Source: Brassica napus (lineage: Eukaryota; Streptophyta; Magnoliopsida; Brassicales; Brassicaceae). Taken from it: a DNA stretch of 64,000 nt. The notes below the pieces were generated by a model. That model saw only the letters and a list, made by a program, of their open reading frames with translations, was not told the DNA's origin and ran no database searches. Below are positions 1 through 11,035 of this stretch, piece by piece; the stretch's first letter is position 1, and every line of letters begins with the position of its first letter. Made by a program: the position numbers and the translations under genes. The stretch lies in NCBI RefSeq assembly GCF_020379485.1, contig NC_063452.1, positions 27,162,770 to 27,226,769 of the forward strand, given 5' to 3'.

Positions 1-657
1 AAATAAAAAAATAAAAGAAAAATGGATATATACAATTAAATAATCTTTTTATTTTTTATATTAGACTTGGAGAAAAAATTACTTGATGTTTATGCATCCT
101 GCATAAGTGTCATGGTGAAATTAATTAAGCAAATTAATCTAAACATACATAATCGGTGATCATTGCACACTCTAACATGCTTGAAACCATAATACAATTC
201 TTCTGCAAAACTTATATAAAACCACATAAAGAAAATCAATCTGTTTGTGGATTTTAAATATAACGATTAGGAATACCACAACTTAATAACAATGGAAAAG
301 AACCGAAAATATAAACCGGAATGATGAACACGAAAATATTAGTTTTATACCGGACTAACTAAAACAGAAACATCCAAATTTGTGAAATCAAATTTAAATA
401 TTAGTTTTGATTGACTCGACATTATAAAGACATATGTCCGCGCATGGGAAACACAAAAGCTTACTATATAGATACGTAACTAACCGGAAGGTTAACACCT
501 CATAATAAAAACCGAACAGGAATGCATGCAGTTAAAATTAAAGGGCCCATATAATGGGGAATATCCAAAACAGAAACATCCAAATTTGCAAAATCAAATA
601 AACATGCATAAACATTACGTAAACGACAGTCTGAACATTATTAATTGTTGATATATA
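1..657. other. AT-rich region downstream of the RPA-like gene, no gene seen
   Basis: No exon-like open frame or RNA gene is visible. On the minus strand, around 445-427, a GC-rich stretch (cccatgcgcgg) is followed by acatatgtct. This has the layout of a Helitron 3' end (short GC-rich hairpin, about ten bases, then CTRR), but the final CTRR is not intact. I treat it only as a possible decayed terminus for the Helitron-like 5' end near 3528. Confidence 0.4.
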
Positions 658-3085
658 TCAACCAGCACGTGCCTTCTTCACTACCTTTGACGCCCCTGCG
701 CCAGTCTTCTTACGCGCCTTACTGGTTCCACCTTGATCACCTGCAGCAGTTGATGGCTCGATGGTCGGACTGGCATCATCATCATCGTCGTCGTCATCAT
801 CTCCCTGTACAATATGTAAAAACGCATATGCAATTAGCAAGGAGCTACTTGAACATCACGATACACACGTAACTTACATTATTCACGACGTCATCTGCTG
901 GCAGACGTCCATGATTCTCAGCAATATGTGTTATGGTGAATGTCTTGTGATGCTCGGTAAAGTTAAACGTAGTGACCCTCACTTGGAAAGTGTACGTTTT
1001 TCCTTCCATGTCTGCAATGAACGGGGGTAACCTAGTGTCCTCAGGGTTCACACCGTCTTCAGCCTTGAAAAAAAAAATGAGAAATAAGATTTCGTTCAGC
1101 GTTTGACATCACGAATGTAAACATTTATGAGTCATACCAGCATTTGTGCAGCTTCTCTTGCTCGGATACTATGCAGCTTCGTTAATACACCATCAAACCA
1201 TACGAATATTCCTTCCGCAGTATCATCAGATATTGCCATCTCCACACGATAGCTATATGAAGATGGTAAAGGTGAGTTTAGATCACCAGCAGGCATGTAA
1301 ATCCTCATTTAGAAGACGCGATACTTACCGTAGGGCTCCATTTCAAGCAAGCAACATAACACCACCCCTTATCTGTGTCAATCCGGACAACCCTCCCAGT
1401 GCACAGAAAATCAATCTCCTGCAACATATAATCAAGACTCACATGGAAAGCGAACACTGACAATACAAATAAAATATTACAAAACAAAACAAACAGATAT
1501 TATACCTGAGATGCAGCAGAAACGATGAAACTGCAGAGGTCAGCGATGGTCATAGTTTCCACCTTCGCATATGACTTTAGCAGTGGAGCGGCCGACGTCA
1601 GACCAGTATCTCTGGCGACCAGCCTACACAGAGCATAATGATTACGCAAGAAACAACCGAACACACAAACACACGGTCAATTTACGACAATCATACCTGT
1701 AGAATAGAGCAGCTCCTGCTTCAGTCTTCTTATCAAAATACACGTGTGCTCCCGACGTAGCGTTAAGAAACAGACGACCTACGTAGATTAATAAACTTGT
1801 CAGGACTAAAGTGCTATGACATTAAATGATAATACACAATTCAATACCTCCGACAATCTTGGGATTTATGCTAGTGACGACCATGACCTTTGGATCAACC
1901 CTCATAGTCTCAAGCTGTATATGGAAAGCAACAGCCTGAGAGTCAAAGAAGCTTAAAGTGACAGTCTCATCATATCAGAAAATCAATTGTCATCAAAAAC
2001 ATCCATATAATACGTTCAGAATTAATATATGGACAACATATATAGAAAAGACACAATGACAATTACCTATCCAGCTTCAGAGTCACCATAACACGATTCT
2101 TCTCCTCCGGAGGATCGCAAACCGTGCTCTTCACACTCAAACCTATGATGTCTACATCAAATTCAAAGCCGGTATCATTCTCTTACAAAGTCAGACTGAT
2201 CATAACTCTATGTACTCAGAGCATCAACAACATATAAGGACGTTTCAGCTGTGATCAACATACCTGGAAGCTGAGTGTTCGTATTGGCAAGACCAATCAG
2301 CTCTGAGTGGTTACGGAACCGGAATGCTTCCTCTGGCAAGGGGGAGTCAGGTTCGGTCAACTCTTGGAATGAGGTAGACTCGTTGAACCAAATCATCAAA
2401 GACGAATCAGTGAGTCGGAAATTCTGCGCGCATCTGGAGACATCAAAACCGGACACGGAAAACATTGTTCCGGCATGTAGCTTTTCCCGGAACTGTGGGA
2501 GATGGCCAGCACTGATCGTGACTTGCATCACAGTCGACTGAAACACATTAAAGATTATATCAGTGCTACATCAGTATAAACTCAAACGGATCATCAGTAC
2601 TATAAATTACAGGAACCAAAACCTAGATAATAAACAGCATGATCAATGACAAACCAAAACAATAATCTTTATATATATAAAAGGCTTTGTATTTCTATAA
2701 TATAATATTAGATCAGATCAGCAACACTCGTGTATTTCTATAACAAAGAACTTATGGGGAAATCAACATTTCTAAAAAATAATAGTCAACCGCATAATCA
2801 CGTTACGGATATATAATTTCCAGATCAGATCAGCAAGTTTCGAAGTTTTCTATAACAAAGGACATATGGGAAAATCAACATATTCTAAAAATATTACACA
2901 AACGCGTTCCTATCTAATCAGAATAGGGAACTTACGTTGACATCAACCATGAGCAGATCCATCCACATTAGCTCTCCACCACGCTTAACGTTCCTAGCCT
3001 CCCAGAACCGAAGCAGTCTCGCCTCCACAACGGATGAACACCGCCCAGACTTGAGATCGGAAAAGAAAACCTTTGCAATAGCCAT
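658..3085 (-). CDS. RPA70-like / DUF223-family OB-fold protein, about ten exons
   Basis: Reads as a single-stranded-DNA-binding replication protein A large-subunit-like protein, of the expanded Brassicaceae DUF223 group. Exons I can place: 3085-2936 (start MAIAKVFFSDLKSG), 2537-2264, 2181-2067, about 1972-1848, 1778-1697, 1623-1506, 1418-1329, about 1300-1138, 1063-878 and 804-658. Exon 1 joins exon 2 exactly in phase (50 codons). Exons 3-5 carry the family signature KNRVMVTLKL, LETMRVDPKVMVVTSINPKI and GRLFLN. The C terminus has a run of nine Asp followed by a Lys-rich tail. Odd points: the acceptor of exon 4 is not an AG in the frame that preserves the protein; the zinc-ribbon region near 1329 keeps only part of its cysteines; and the 1150-1330 boundary is unresolved. 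The gene may therefore be decaying. An alternative view is a Helitron-carried RPA gene, given the termini around it. Family assignment is fairly sure; function is inferred. Confidence 0.7.
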
Positions 3086-3529
3086 TGAGAAAGATGAAGA
3101 GTAATATTCGAGTATGAATGAGTCGCGAGAATATAAAAGTGTAAACAAAGCGATACGAACCGGTGAGATCTTTATATAGCAGAGGATCGGCGTAGGAGGG
3201 AGCTTCGTAGTGGTGATTAAAGACGCTTTACGACCATTAATTGTCGGGAAACCGTTACAGACGATGGATCGAGACTGCGCCGATCGAAGAGAGCGGAGAA
3301 CACGAAGGTGATCGTAGAAGCTGATTAGGATTCCAGGAGAAGACCGTGGTCATCGGGCCGCAAGCGAACACAGCATAAAGCCCAAATTGCCAAGCCCGTA
3401 ACAACAGAATCAGACTTTAATGAAACGGTGCGGATCCGACGTGGCAGCGCGAGGGAGCTTCAATTTCCAGCGTGGCATCCGAGCTGGCAGTCGCAGGAGA
3501 GATACAAAGCCTTTTATATATATAAAGAT
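2665..3529. repeat. Perfect 28-bp inverted repeat enclosing exon 1
   Basis: The arms are 2665-2692 and 3502-3529. Read inward, both begin atctttatatatataaaa and continue into ggctttgtat. The right arm, read on the minus strand, starts A|TCTTTATATATATAAAA, which fits the TC start and A-T insertion site of Helitron 5' ends. The left arm lies in intron 1. The repeat is seen directly; its identity as a transposon end is inferred. Confidence 0.8.
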
Positions 3530-3539
3530 TTGGGTTTAT

Positions 3540-3880
3540 ATTTCCTTGATTAGGGTTTAGCTTAATCTATTTATTTAGGTTTAGGGTATATTTGGATTAG
3601 GGTTTAGTGACTGGAATTTAGGGTTTAGTCTTTAGAAGGTGAGGGGGTATGGTTGGGGTCAGCATTAACTTCTTTCATGCAATCATAGACATTTTATAGT
3701 TTCATCAATATGTAGTATGTTATTTATTTTGTTCCATTCTATTTGGGTTTTGTGTTTATATTTGGGTTTAGGGTTTATATTTGAGTTATGGTTTAGTGAT
3801 TAGAGTTTAGGGTTTCGTATTTGGAAATTTATGTTTGGGTTTTGTGTTTATATTTGGGTTTAGGGTTTATACACTTTTTA
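3540..3880 (+). repeat. Degenerate telomere-like (TTTAGGG) motif cluster
   Basis: At least seven short TTAGGGTTTAG or GGGTTTAGGGTTTA matches are scattered through this stretch, mixed with diverged copies. The pattern fits an old interstitial block of the plant telomere repeat TTTAGGG. No coding signal is present. It could also be low-complexity sequence shared by intergenic regions of Brassicaceae. Confidence 0.6.
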
Positions 3881-5190
3881 TTTTTTAAAAATTTATGTTT
3901 CTATCCACTCATTCTACTGCATATAGTAAATAAATATGTTGTAAATAAATTTGTGACATGAGTTCTTTTACGCGATGTGTTTGTAAATAATAGTGATTCA
4001 TTATTGACCAGCAATAACAAAAAATTTGGGTGGATTAAATTGGTATGTGGCTGCATGTGTTTCTATCAAACAAAGTAATATTAATTTAATTTTCACCCTA
4101 TGTTATTTTGACCAAGTCATATCTAGCAATACAATATTACCGGATGATTACAGGAAGAAGGGGAAGAACCGGATAATAATTGGTATAAATGATAGCTATT
4201 ACATTACGTCAAAATCAATACCACTCACTTAATTTTGATGCCAATGTTGGTAATTCAGCAAATTCACCCTTAAAATAAAGTTAGGGCTCATTTTTTTTCC
4301 TACCTTTGTTTTTTTTCTTACATCTCTTTAGTAAGTCTATTATTTAATTTTTTAAATTGTAGAAAATTATAATAGAAAAGTTATGTTATTAAATCTAGGG
4401 AAAACGTTAGAAGAAAAATGATTTTTAATGTTAAAACCAATCAGCATAATCTATTTCGAGTTAAAACATGTCAATTAACAAAATTTAGTTGATGAATCTC
4501 TATAATATTATTTGAGAAGTCAGTTTCCTACTTGCGGTGATTATGTTAATTTTTAGGATGACTAATTACAAAGGTACTTTTAATGAATTAAAAATATCTA
4601 TTAATAATAGCAATCCTAATTAATTCAAAAATTTGTGAATTTCACTTATGTTGAAAGATTGTATATTTTTAACAATTAAAAGTTGTGTCTTTTTATTTTA
4701 AAATAGCTATTTATATTGAAAGAATGTGACCATTTATGTTGAAAAGTTGTGACTCTTCATATAAGTATTATTACAAAAAGACACAACCTTTTAATTCAAA
4801 AGATGTGACTCTTCAAAAAAATTTTGAGTATCTATAAATAGTCCAATGTCAATGCCTTCTCAAAGCATAATTTTCACTAATCAAATAAAATGGTGAAGAA
4901 AAAAAACAATTAATAATGAAAAGTTTTGACTATTCATATTTCTATCATTTTAAAATAATTACATTTAAATTTGAAAAGATGTAACTATTTAAATTGAAAA
5001 GTTGTGACTATTCATATAAGTATCATTTCAAAATAACTACTTTTAAATTGACAGATGTGACTATTCATATATATGAATAAAGTAAAAACAAAAAGACATA
5101 AATTTTCATTTCAATACTAATAAAAGTAACTTTTCATAAAAAAAACTTAAGAGACACAATTTCCATATTAACAATGATTAAAAAATAATA
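3881..5190. other. AT-rich stretch with short diverged repeats, no gene
   Basis: No supported coding region. Between about 4680 and 5075 a phrase close to ttgaaaagttgtgactattc recurs several times with variable spacing. It appears to be the outer part of the repetitive element that continues into the minisatellite arrays. Confidence 0.5.
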
Positions 5191-5204
5191 AATATTTACG
5201 TGGT

Positions 5205-5870
5205 GTCATCAACGAAGAGGTACAAATGTGTTGTGGTTTAAGAGATATGAATGAATCATAATCTAAAAGGTATGAACGTGTTGTGATCCAAGAGGTACAA
5301 ACATATCATGATCCAAGGAGTATGAACGTTTTGTGACTGAAAGGATGTGAATGTATTTTGACCAAAAATATACAAAACGGCCGTGACCGAAAGGATGCCA
5401 ATGATCATAAACGAAAAAAGTGCGAATGGATCTTGACCGAAAGGATGTGAAACTAATCTTGACTGAAAGGGTGGGAACGGATCTTGACCGTGACCAAAAG
5501 GGTGCAAATGGGTTATGACCGAAAGGGTGCAAATGATTGTGACCGAAAGGTTGCGAATGGATCGTGACCGAAAAATTGCAAACAGGTCGTGACCAAAGGG
5601 TGCTAATGGTCGTGATCGAAAGGTTGCGAATGGGTTGTGACCGAAAAGTGTAAACGGGTCATGGCCAAAAAAGGGTGTGAACGGATCGTAATCGAAAGGA
5701 TGTGAACGATTTGTTACCGAAAGAGTGTGAATGGGTCTTGACTGAAATGGTGCGAACGAGTCGTAACCAAAGGTGTGTCACTGTCAATGGATCATGACCA
5801 AAGAGGTAAGAATGGATCGTTACTGAAAATGTGCGAATGAAACATCACCGAGAGAATGCTAAAGGTCAAC
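5205..5870 (+). repeat. Minisatellite array 1, period about 25 bp
   Basis: More than twenty diverged copies of a unit close to gaccgaaagggtgcgaatgg plus a few bases follow each other. The 3' flank (gagagaatgctaaaggtcaac and about 80 bases on) is repeated after array 2, so the array and its flank form a larger duplicated unit of roughly 0.9 kb. Open frames on the minus strand, rich in Phe, Ser and Arg, are translations of this repeat and not genes. Confidence 0.85.
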
Positions 5871-6069
5871 CATGATGTTGGTGATATAAGAATATGATCT
5901 TTCCTGGCCAACATAAAAAGTCTATTTAAAACAACTACAAATATATATGAGTAAAGTAAAAACAAAAAAGACATAAATTTTCATCTCAATACTAATAAAT
6001 ACAAAAAAAATTCATATAAGTTTACTTTTCATATTAACACTGATTAAAAATTATAAATATTTATATAGT

Positions 6070-6720
6070 GTCATCAACAGAGAGGTATAAATGTGTTTTA
6101 ATTTAAGAGATATGAACACGTCATAATCCAAGGGGTGCGAAAGTGCTGTGACTGAAAGGGTGTGAATGTATTATGACCGAAAATGTACAAAAGGATCGTG
6201 ACCGAAAGGCTGTGAACTGTCATAAACGATAGGGTGCGAACGGTTCTAGACCGAAAGGATGTGAAATTAATCCTGACCTAAAGGATGCAAATGGATCTTG
6301 ACCATGACAAAAAGGGTACAAATGGGTTATGACTGAAACCGTGCAAATGAGTTATGACCGAAAGCGTGCAAATGGGTTATGATCGAAAGGGTGCAAATGG
6401 TCGTGTTTGAAAGATTGTAAATGGTCGTGACCGAAAGGTTGCGAATGGATCATGATCGAAAAATTGCAAACGGGTCGTGACCAAATGGTGCAAATGGTCA
6501 TGACCGAAAGATTGCAAATGGGTTGTGACAAAAAAGTGCAAACGTGTCGTGACCAAAAGGAGTAAACGGATCGTAACCGAATGAGTGTGAACGGATCGTA
6601 ACTGAAAGAACGTGAATGGATCGTGAATGAAAGGGTGCAAACGAGTCGTATCCAAAGAAGTGCCAATGAATCATGACCGAAGAGGTAATAATGGATTGTG
6701 ACTGAAAAAGTGAGAACGAG
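6070..6720 (+). repeat. Minisatellite array 2, second copy of the ~25-bp array
   Basis: Same unit and orientation as the array at 5205-5870, entered through the same leader (atttatatagtgtcatcaac, compare 5196 onward) and leaving through the same flank. The two arrays differ in copy number and base changes, so the duplication is not recent. Confidence 0.85.
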
Positions 6721-6742
6721 ACATCACTGAGAGAATGTTAAA

Positions 6743-7025
6743 GGTCAACCATGGTGCTGGTGATATAAGAGTATGACATTTTCTCGACAACATAAAAAGT
6801 CTATCCAAATTAGAATATATCATTTTCTTAATATTTCTTAGATTTTGCATGTTTTTACCCATACGGAAATTTTTTTGTCTTATGGTCAATCATGGTGCTG
6901 GTGATATAAAAGTATGACCTTTTCTCGACAACATAAAAAATCTATCCAAATTAGAATATATCATTTTCTTAATATTTCTTAGATTTTTCCTGTTTTTTAC
7001 CCATCCAAAAACTTTTTTTGTCTTA
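6743..7025 (+). repeat. Tandem duplication, period 141 bp
   Basis: Two head-to-tail copies start at 6743 and 6884, each beginning ggtcaa(c/t)catggtgctggtg and ending near a poly-T run before cttatgg. A shorter related copy lies at about 5872-5930 after array 1. Noncoding. Confidence 0.8.
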
Positions 7026-7039
7026 TGGATCCCAATTTC

Positions 7040-7245
7040 AATTTACACCCTTTCGTTCACGCCATTTACACTTTTTTGGTCATCACACATTCATACTTTC
7101 TGCCAAGGCACATTCGTCCAACCCTTGGAACAAGTTCATACCTCTTGAATCACATCATGTTTGTATCCCTTAGTTTACGAGGTATTCATACCTCTTAGGT
7201 TATGAGTCGTTCGTACTTTTTCGTTGACGACACGACCGTCTAACG
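7040..7245 (-). repeat. Inverted copy of the minisatellite and its leader
   Basis: Read on the minus strand, this stretch gives gtgtcgtcaacgaaaaagta followed by aagaggtatgaa-type units. It matches, in reverse, the start of array 1 (gtgtcatcaacgaagaggta at 5202). The arrays are therefore flanked by oppositely oriented copies, as expected for a long, decayed terminal or subterminal inverted repeat. Confidence 0.7.
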
Positions 7246-7558
7246 TAAACGATACATTTTTTATTTAAAATGATTTTTATGTTTAATAAGAGATTTTGTT
7301 TATTTATTATAAATTGATATAATTTAAAATTTTAGAGTAACTTGCCTAAAATAATAAAAAATGTATGATTTTATTAGTATTGATGTATTTGTATTTTAGT
7401 TGTAATTTAAAATTATAGAATATACATTTTTAATATTATCTATAAATAAATATAAACACATATGTTCTACGTTTTGACATGAAATTTTTTTTTGAAAATT
7501 AATTTTTTTTTATATTATATATAAATTATAATATGATATTTTTTTTTTTAAATGAGTT

Positions 7559-7591
7559 CCCACGTGATATCGCGTGGGTTCCTTACCTAGT
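7559..7591 (+). mobile_element. Helitron 3' terminus (hairpin plus CTAG/T)
   Basis: A GC-rich stem cccacg (7559-7564) pairs with cgtggg (7573-7578) across an 8-base loop. It is followed by ttccttac and CTAG at 7587-7590, then T. Known Helitrons end in a short hairpin about 10 bases before CTRR and insert between A and T; all parts are present here. The roughly 300 AT-rich bases upstream suit the element interior. I could not place the matching 5' end with confidence. Confidence 0.75.
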
Positions 7592-8760
7592 TCTATTTAA
7601 TTACTATTATTAAAATTGATTTTCTTTTTATTTTATATTTATGTTAATTAGAAGTTTCCTTTTTATTTTTATTTTTCAATAACATATATAGTAAAAAGGA
7701 AACATCCAAAATATTTAATAGGAATTTTTTAAAAACAATATATTTATATATAATGTGATTCCATAAAATAAAAAATTTAACAGAAATAATCTTGACATTA
7801 AGAAAAATAATATTTCTTTTAAAACATAAGCCTAAGCAACATAAAATATATTTTCAAAGTAATAAAAATATTTTAATTGTATCTATATATTTTCTTAAAT
7901 AATTACAGAAAGTAATTTAGATAATGTAAACCAAATATCTTAGTTAAATAAAACAATTTATAATTAGCATATTAATATGTTTTATTCAGTTTGTATAATC
8001 TTCAGTTGATTACAAATATTTTATGATATTAATTAAACTAAAAATATCTAAACAATATTGGGTTTTTTTTTGCAAATATGACTCAAAACTAACCTATGTT
8101 TTTTTTGGATATTTGACTTGTCATATTCACCCTAAAAATTCAGACTATTTTATTTATTTTTTGAAAATGAGTATTTTACTCTATCATCCTCACATTCATC
8201 AAGTATTTAAAATATTACAACTGCCATCAATACACCAACCACCATGAACAACTAATTTGAAGCTCTTAATGCACCTAAAAAATCGAATTTGTCTCTTTTA
8301 TCTCATTTCTTATGAACTAAAAACAACATCTCTTTCAATTTCTCTCTATATTCATCCAAAAAAATCCAAGATTTTGATTCTAATTTATTTTAAGGTTCAT
8401 AGAGCCATTCAAGCTCACGATTCTTGGTGGGTCGCTTTGGTTTGAGATTCTGAGTGCTTGGAGAAGACTTATGTGTGCTAAGGAAGTTATCTCACGAATT
8501 TAAGGTATGAAATCATATTTTTTCCAGATCTGTCTATTAGAAGACTTACGTTAAATGACTTACACGGAAGTCTTCTGGTCAATGCAGATGTTGGTTTTGC
8601 AATTGACTTTATGTGTGTTTCTTTGAGATGACTTCTCTGAAAGTATTTTGATTTCTTTTTGTTTTCAATTTTTTTTTCGAAAACACCAGAAAAGACTTGC
8701 CGGTAAGTTATCTAAGATAAACATGTTAGTTTTGCATTTGATCGGAATACATCTGGTTTG
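7592..8760. other. AT-rich intergenic region with one imperfect hairpin
   Basis: No gene is supported. At 8539-8576 an imperfect palindrome is visible: agaagacttacgt, a short loop, then cacggaagtcttct. Related gaagactt words occur nearby. It could be a fragment of a small inverted-repeat element. Confidence 0.4.
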
Positions 8761-9110
8761 CCTCAGATACATGTTCCACACCACGAGGTTATTGTTTTTA
8801 TGAGGCCATCACAGTGAAGAACTTCATACATCTTAGTTTGATCAAGTTTACTTATTTTCTTTGTAGATTTATGAACCATGTCTCCTTCGTTATGGATTCC
8901 TTGGAAATCAAGTCTCAAGGACCAAACCCTACCATTAATCACCGTGAACCCTAGAAACTGATTCCTTGCTGCTTCTTTACCAAAAACCTGAGTTTTCGAT
9001 AAAGCGTTCCATGTTCTACAAGTACATCGCAACGTTCTCAGAGATGTAAATGGAACTCTAGAGAGTATCTCCCTTGCCAATTCTTCCGGAAGATTTGACA
9101 TTGCCGTCAT
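8700..9110 (-). pseudogene. F-box (FBA-type) gene fragment, frameshifted and truncated
   Basis: The start at 9110 gives MTAMSNLPEELAREILSRVP, a typical plant F-box beginning (SCF ubiquitin-ligase substrate adaptor). The F-box continues through LRTLRCTCRTWNALSKTQVF at residues about 5-45, followed by the FBA linker QFLGFTVINGRVWSLRLDF. After residue ~101 the frame is lost. The expected family continuation (LVVWN..L.QTR) is still readable on the minus strand in another frame at about 8800-8740, so a small indel near 8800 shifted the frame. The stop at 8763-8765 leaves 115 residues against the usual 350-400. Downstream family sequence is missing. Probably nonfunctional. Confidence 0.75.
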
Positions 9111-9119
9111 TCTTCAAAG

Positions 9120-9770
9120 TTGCAAATAGAGTTTTCAACTTTCTAAGCTTACCCTATCTTTTTTTTTCCTCTATTGATTAAATATAATGAAGTTAGGGTT
9201 TGGTCGATTTAAGAGTCGCCGTTTAAACAATTCTATTCTTTATATCGTTAATAAATATTCGTGTTAAATATAACAAAAATTAAAATGGAACATTTGTTGG
9301 TTCTATTGTTCTATTAGTTCGAGTCCCGGTAGGAGAAATGATTTAAGCTATATCTCTGGTAAGAATCTGAAATCGGCGTACTTGACAAAAGCATGATTTT
9401 GATTTAAAGTTTAGGAGAAGTTCACGTATTGAAATCGAAACTTGACACACAAACATAAAATATGTTTTTCTATGTTTTAGTTGAATCCGATTAAATGCTG
9501 CCTACATACCCTTTATCAAACCAATCGTTTACAAAGGACTTTAGTTGTCAAAAGACGTTTTCATTGAGTTTCCAGCTTTTCATAGAAGTGTCGAACTGCT
9601 TGTAGATGATTTAGAGATGATCCGTTACACTTGAGCAGTCTGCTTATTTATATAAGGTCGAAGTTGGTGTCTTTTCATTTTTTTGTAGTCTTTTCTTTTT
9701 GTCTCGAAAGTATTTTTTTTTTATCACCAGACTTTTTTTTTCACCTCTTTCTTTTTCCTTGGGTATTTCA
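9120..9770. other. Intergenic, nothing recognised
   Basis: AT-rich sequence upstream of the F-box fragment. I see no exon structure, RNA gene or clear repeat apart from T-rich runs near 9660-9780. Confidence 0.4.
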
Positions 9771-9995
9771 TTTTTTTTTTTTTTGAATAACCGAGTGTCC
9801 TGGCCCCACCGAAGTGGTCCAGACTAGAGACCGAAGCGAGCAAAGACACTGCCAGAGCGTCACCATGTGGCTCACTGTGAACGATCTTCGGTCTCGGGCG
9901 CTGGAGGATCCGCATGTAAATTTTCCAGTAGCCGGATTTCGAATCCAGGTGGCGAAACTCACAGCTGTAAACCTTTTACCACCAGAACTAGAAAT
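9771..9995 (-). mobile_element. tRNA-derived SINE with poly(A) tail
   Basis: Read on the minus strand, the unit begins near ctagttctggtggtaaaagg (box A-like), has GGATTCGAAATCC (box B-like) about 30 bases on, and ends cactcggttattc followed by an A run (T run 9771-9784 on plus). The flanks ggtatttcat (left) and ggttattcat (right) look like a diverged target-site duplication. It is moderately GC-rich within AT-rich surroundings. Short open frames across it are not genes. Confidence 0.65.
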
Positions 9996-10610
9996 TTTGG
10001 TTATTCATATTTATTTGCCGACTTCCATTAATTAAGCGTTTTATTTTATTTGCAAGATACTAGTTTGATATTGGCCAACTAACTAGTAGATCCGACCCTG
10101 AGTAATGCTATGTGAAACATTTGTACCAAGTCTTCGAAATATTTGAAAAAAGTTATATAGACATAATCTCCGAGAAAATAATTTTAGACTTTTAAACTAA
10201 AAATTTTTATATAAGACATTGTCACAGGCCTCCAAAATCTTAAGGCGTAACTAGGCAGGCACGAGGCTCAGAGTAGATGAGCTTTCGTTGCTGAGGTACT
10301 ATATCGTACTCGTGTCATAGACAAATCCTCATAAAGGATGTAATGGTTAGGCTGCCATAGACTAAGTATTATGGACGGAGTGTTGCAGATAGGGTATTGT
10401 AGACGTGCTTGATTCCGGTCAAACTTCTTACTCCATTATTATGACCCGTTAAATTTCAGACAAGCCGATCAAACTTTGACGTTTGAATCCAATTTCAATT
10501 TTCAAAGCCGATCGAATTTTACGAACCTAACAAAGTTTGGACTAAATTGTAACAAAACTAAACATTTTGGGCCATTTCAAAATTTTGAATAATTTCTATT
10601 TGTAGTAAGT
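9996..10610. other. Intergenic and probable promoter of the 11-kb gene
   Basis: No coding region is seen. The last ~100 bases before 10620 become CT-rich, as expected near a plant 5' UTR. Confidence 0.35.
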
Positions 10611-10744
10611 GGTTCATTGCCCAAGTCCCTAAAACCATTCCGCTCCTCTCCCGATTCCCCTTGCGACTATTCGCCGCCGTCGTGGTCTCCGACCTTCCAA
10701 CTTCGACCGCCCAGACAAGGTACCGTACAGACTATACTCTTAAT

Positions 10745-10894
10745 TAGATTTGGCATCTTTCATGGACCTCCGAATTCAATTTAGCGTTTAAAGCTCTGCT
10801 TTTCATTTACTGGGTTTCTTAGATTTGGCATCTTTCATGGACCTCCGAATTCAATTTAGCGTTTAAAGCTCTGCTTTTCATTTACTGGGTTTCT
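10745..10894 (+). repeat. Perfect 75-bp tandem duplication in a 5'-UTR intron
   Basis: Copies at 10745-10819 and 10820-10894 appear identical over 75 bases, each starting tagatttggcatctttcatgg. They sit inside the inferred leader intron (10720-11026) of the downstream gene. Identity suggests a recent event. Confidence 0.9.
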
Positions 10895-11035
10895 CAAATA
10901 GTTACAAAGATTCGACCTTTATATGTATTTTGATCTCTGTTACCGTATGTCTTTCGAGCTTGTCTTGTAAGAAGCTAAGCTTGTTTTTTGAAATTGGGAC
11001 TAAATGAAGATTTGATTCTTTGTCAGAGTTGTACC

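Noticed and set aside
645..1030. Plus-strand frames with His-rich stretch
   Set aside because: Antisense of the Asp-rich tail of the RPA-like gene.
5256..5532. Minus-strand open frames rich in HPFGHDPF-type repeats
   Set aside because: They are translations of the ~25-bp minisatellite in more than one frame and have no gene structure.
6352..6666. 104- and 92-residue minus-strand frames
   Set aside because: Same minisatellite in array 2; two overlapping frames are equally open, which points to repeat composition and not coding.
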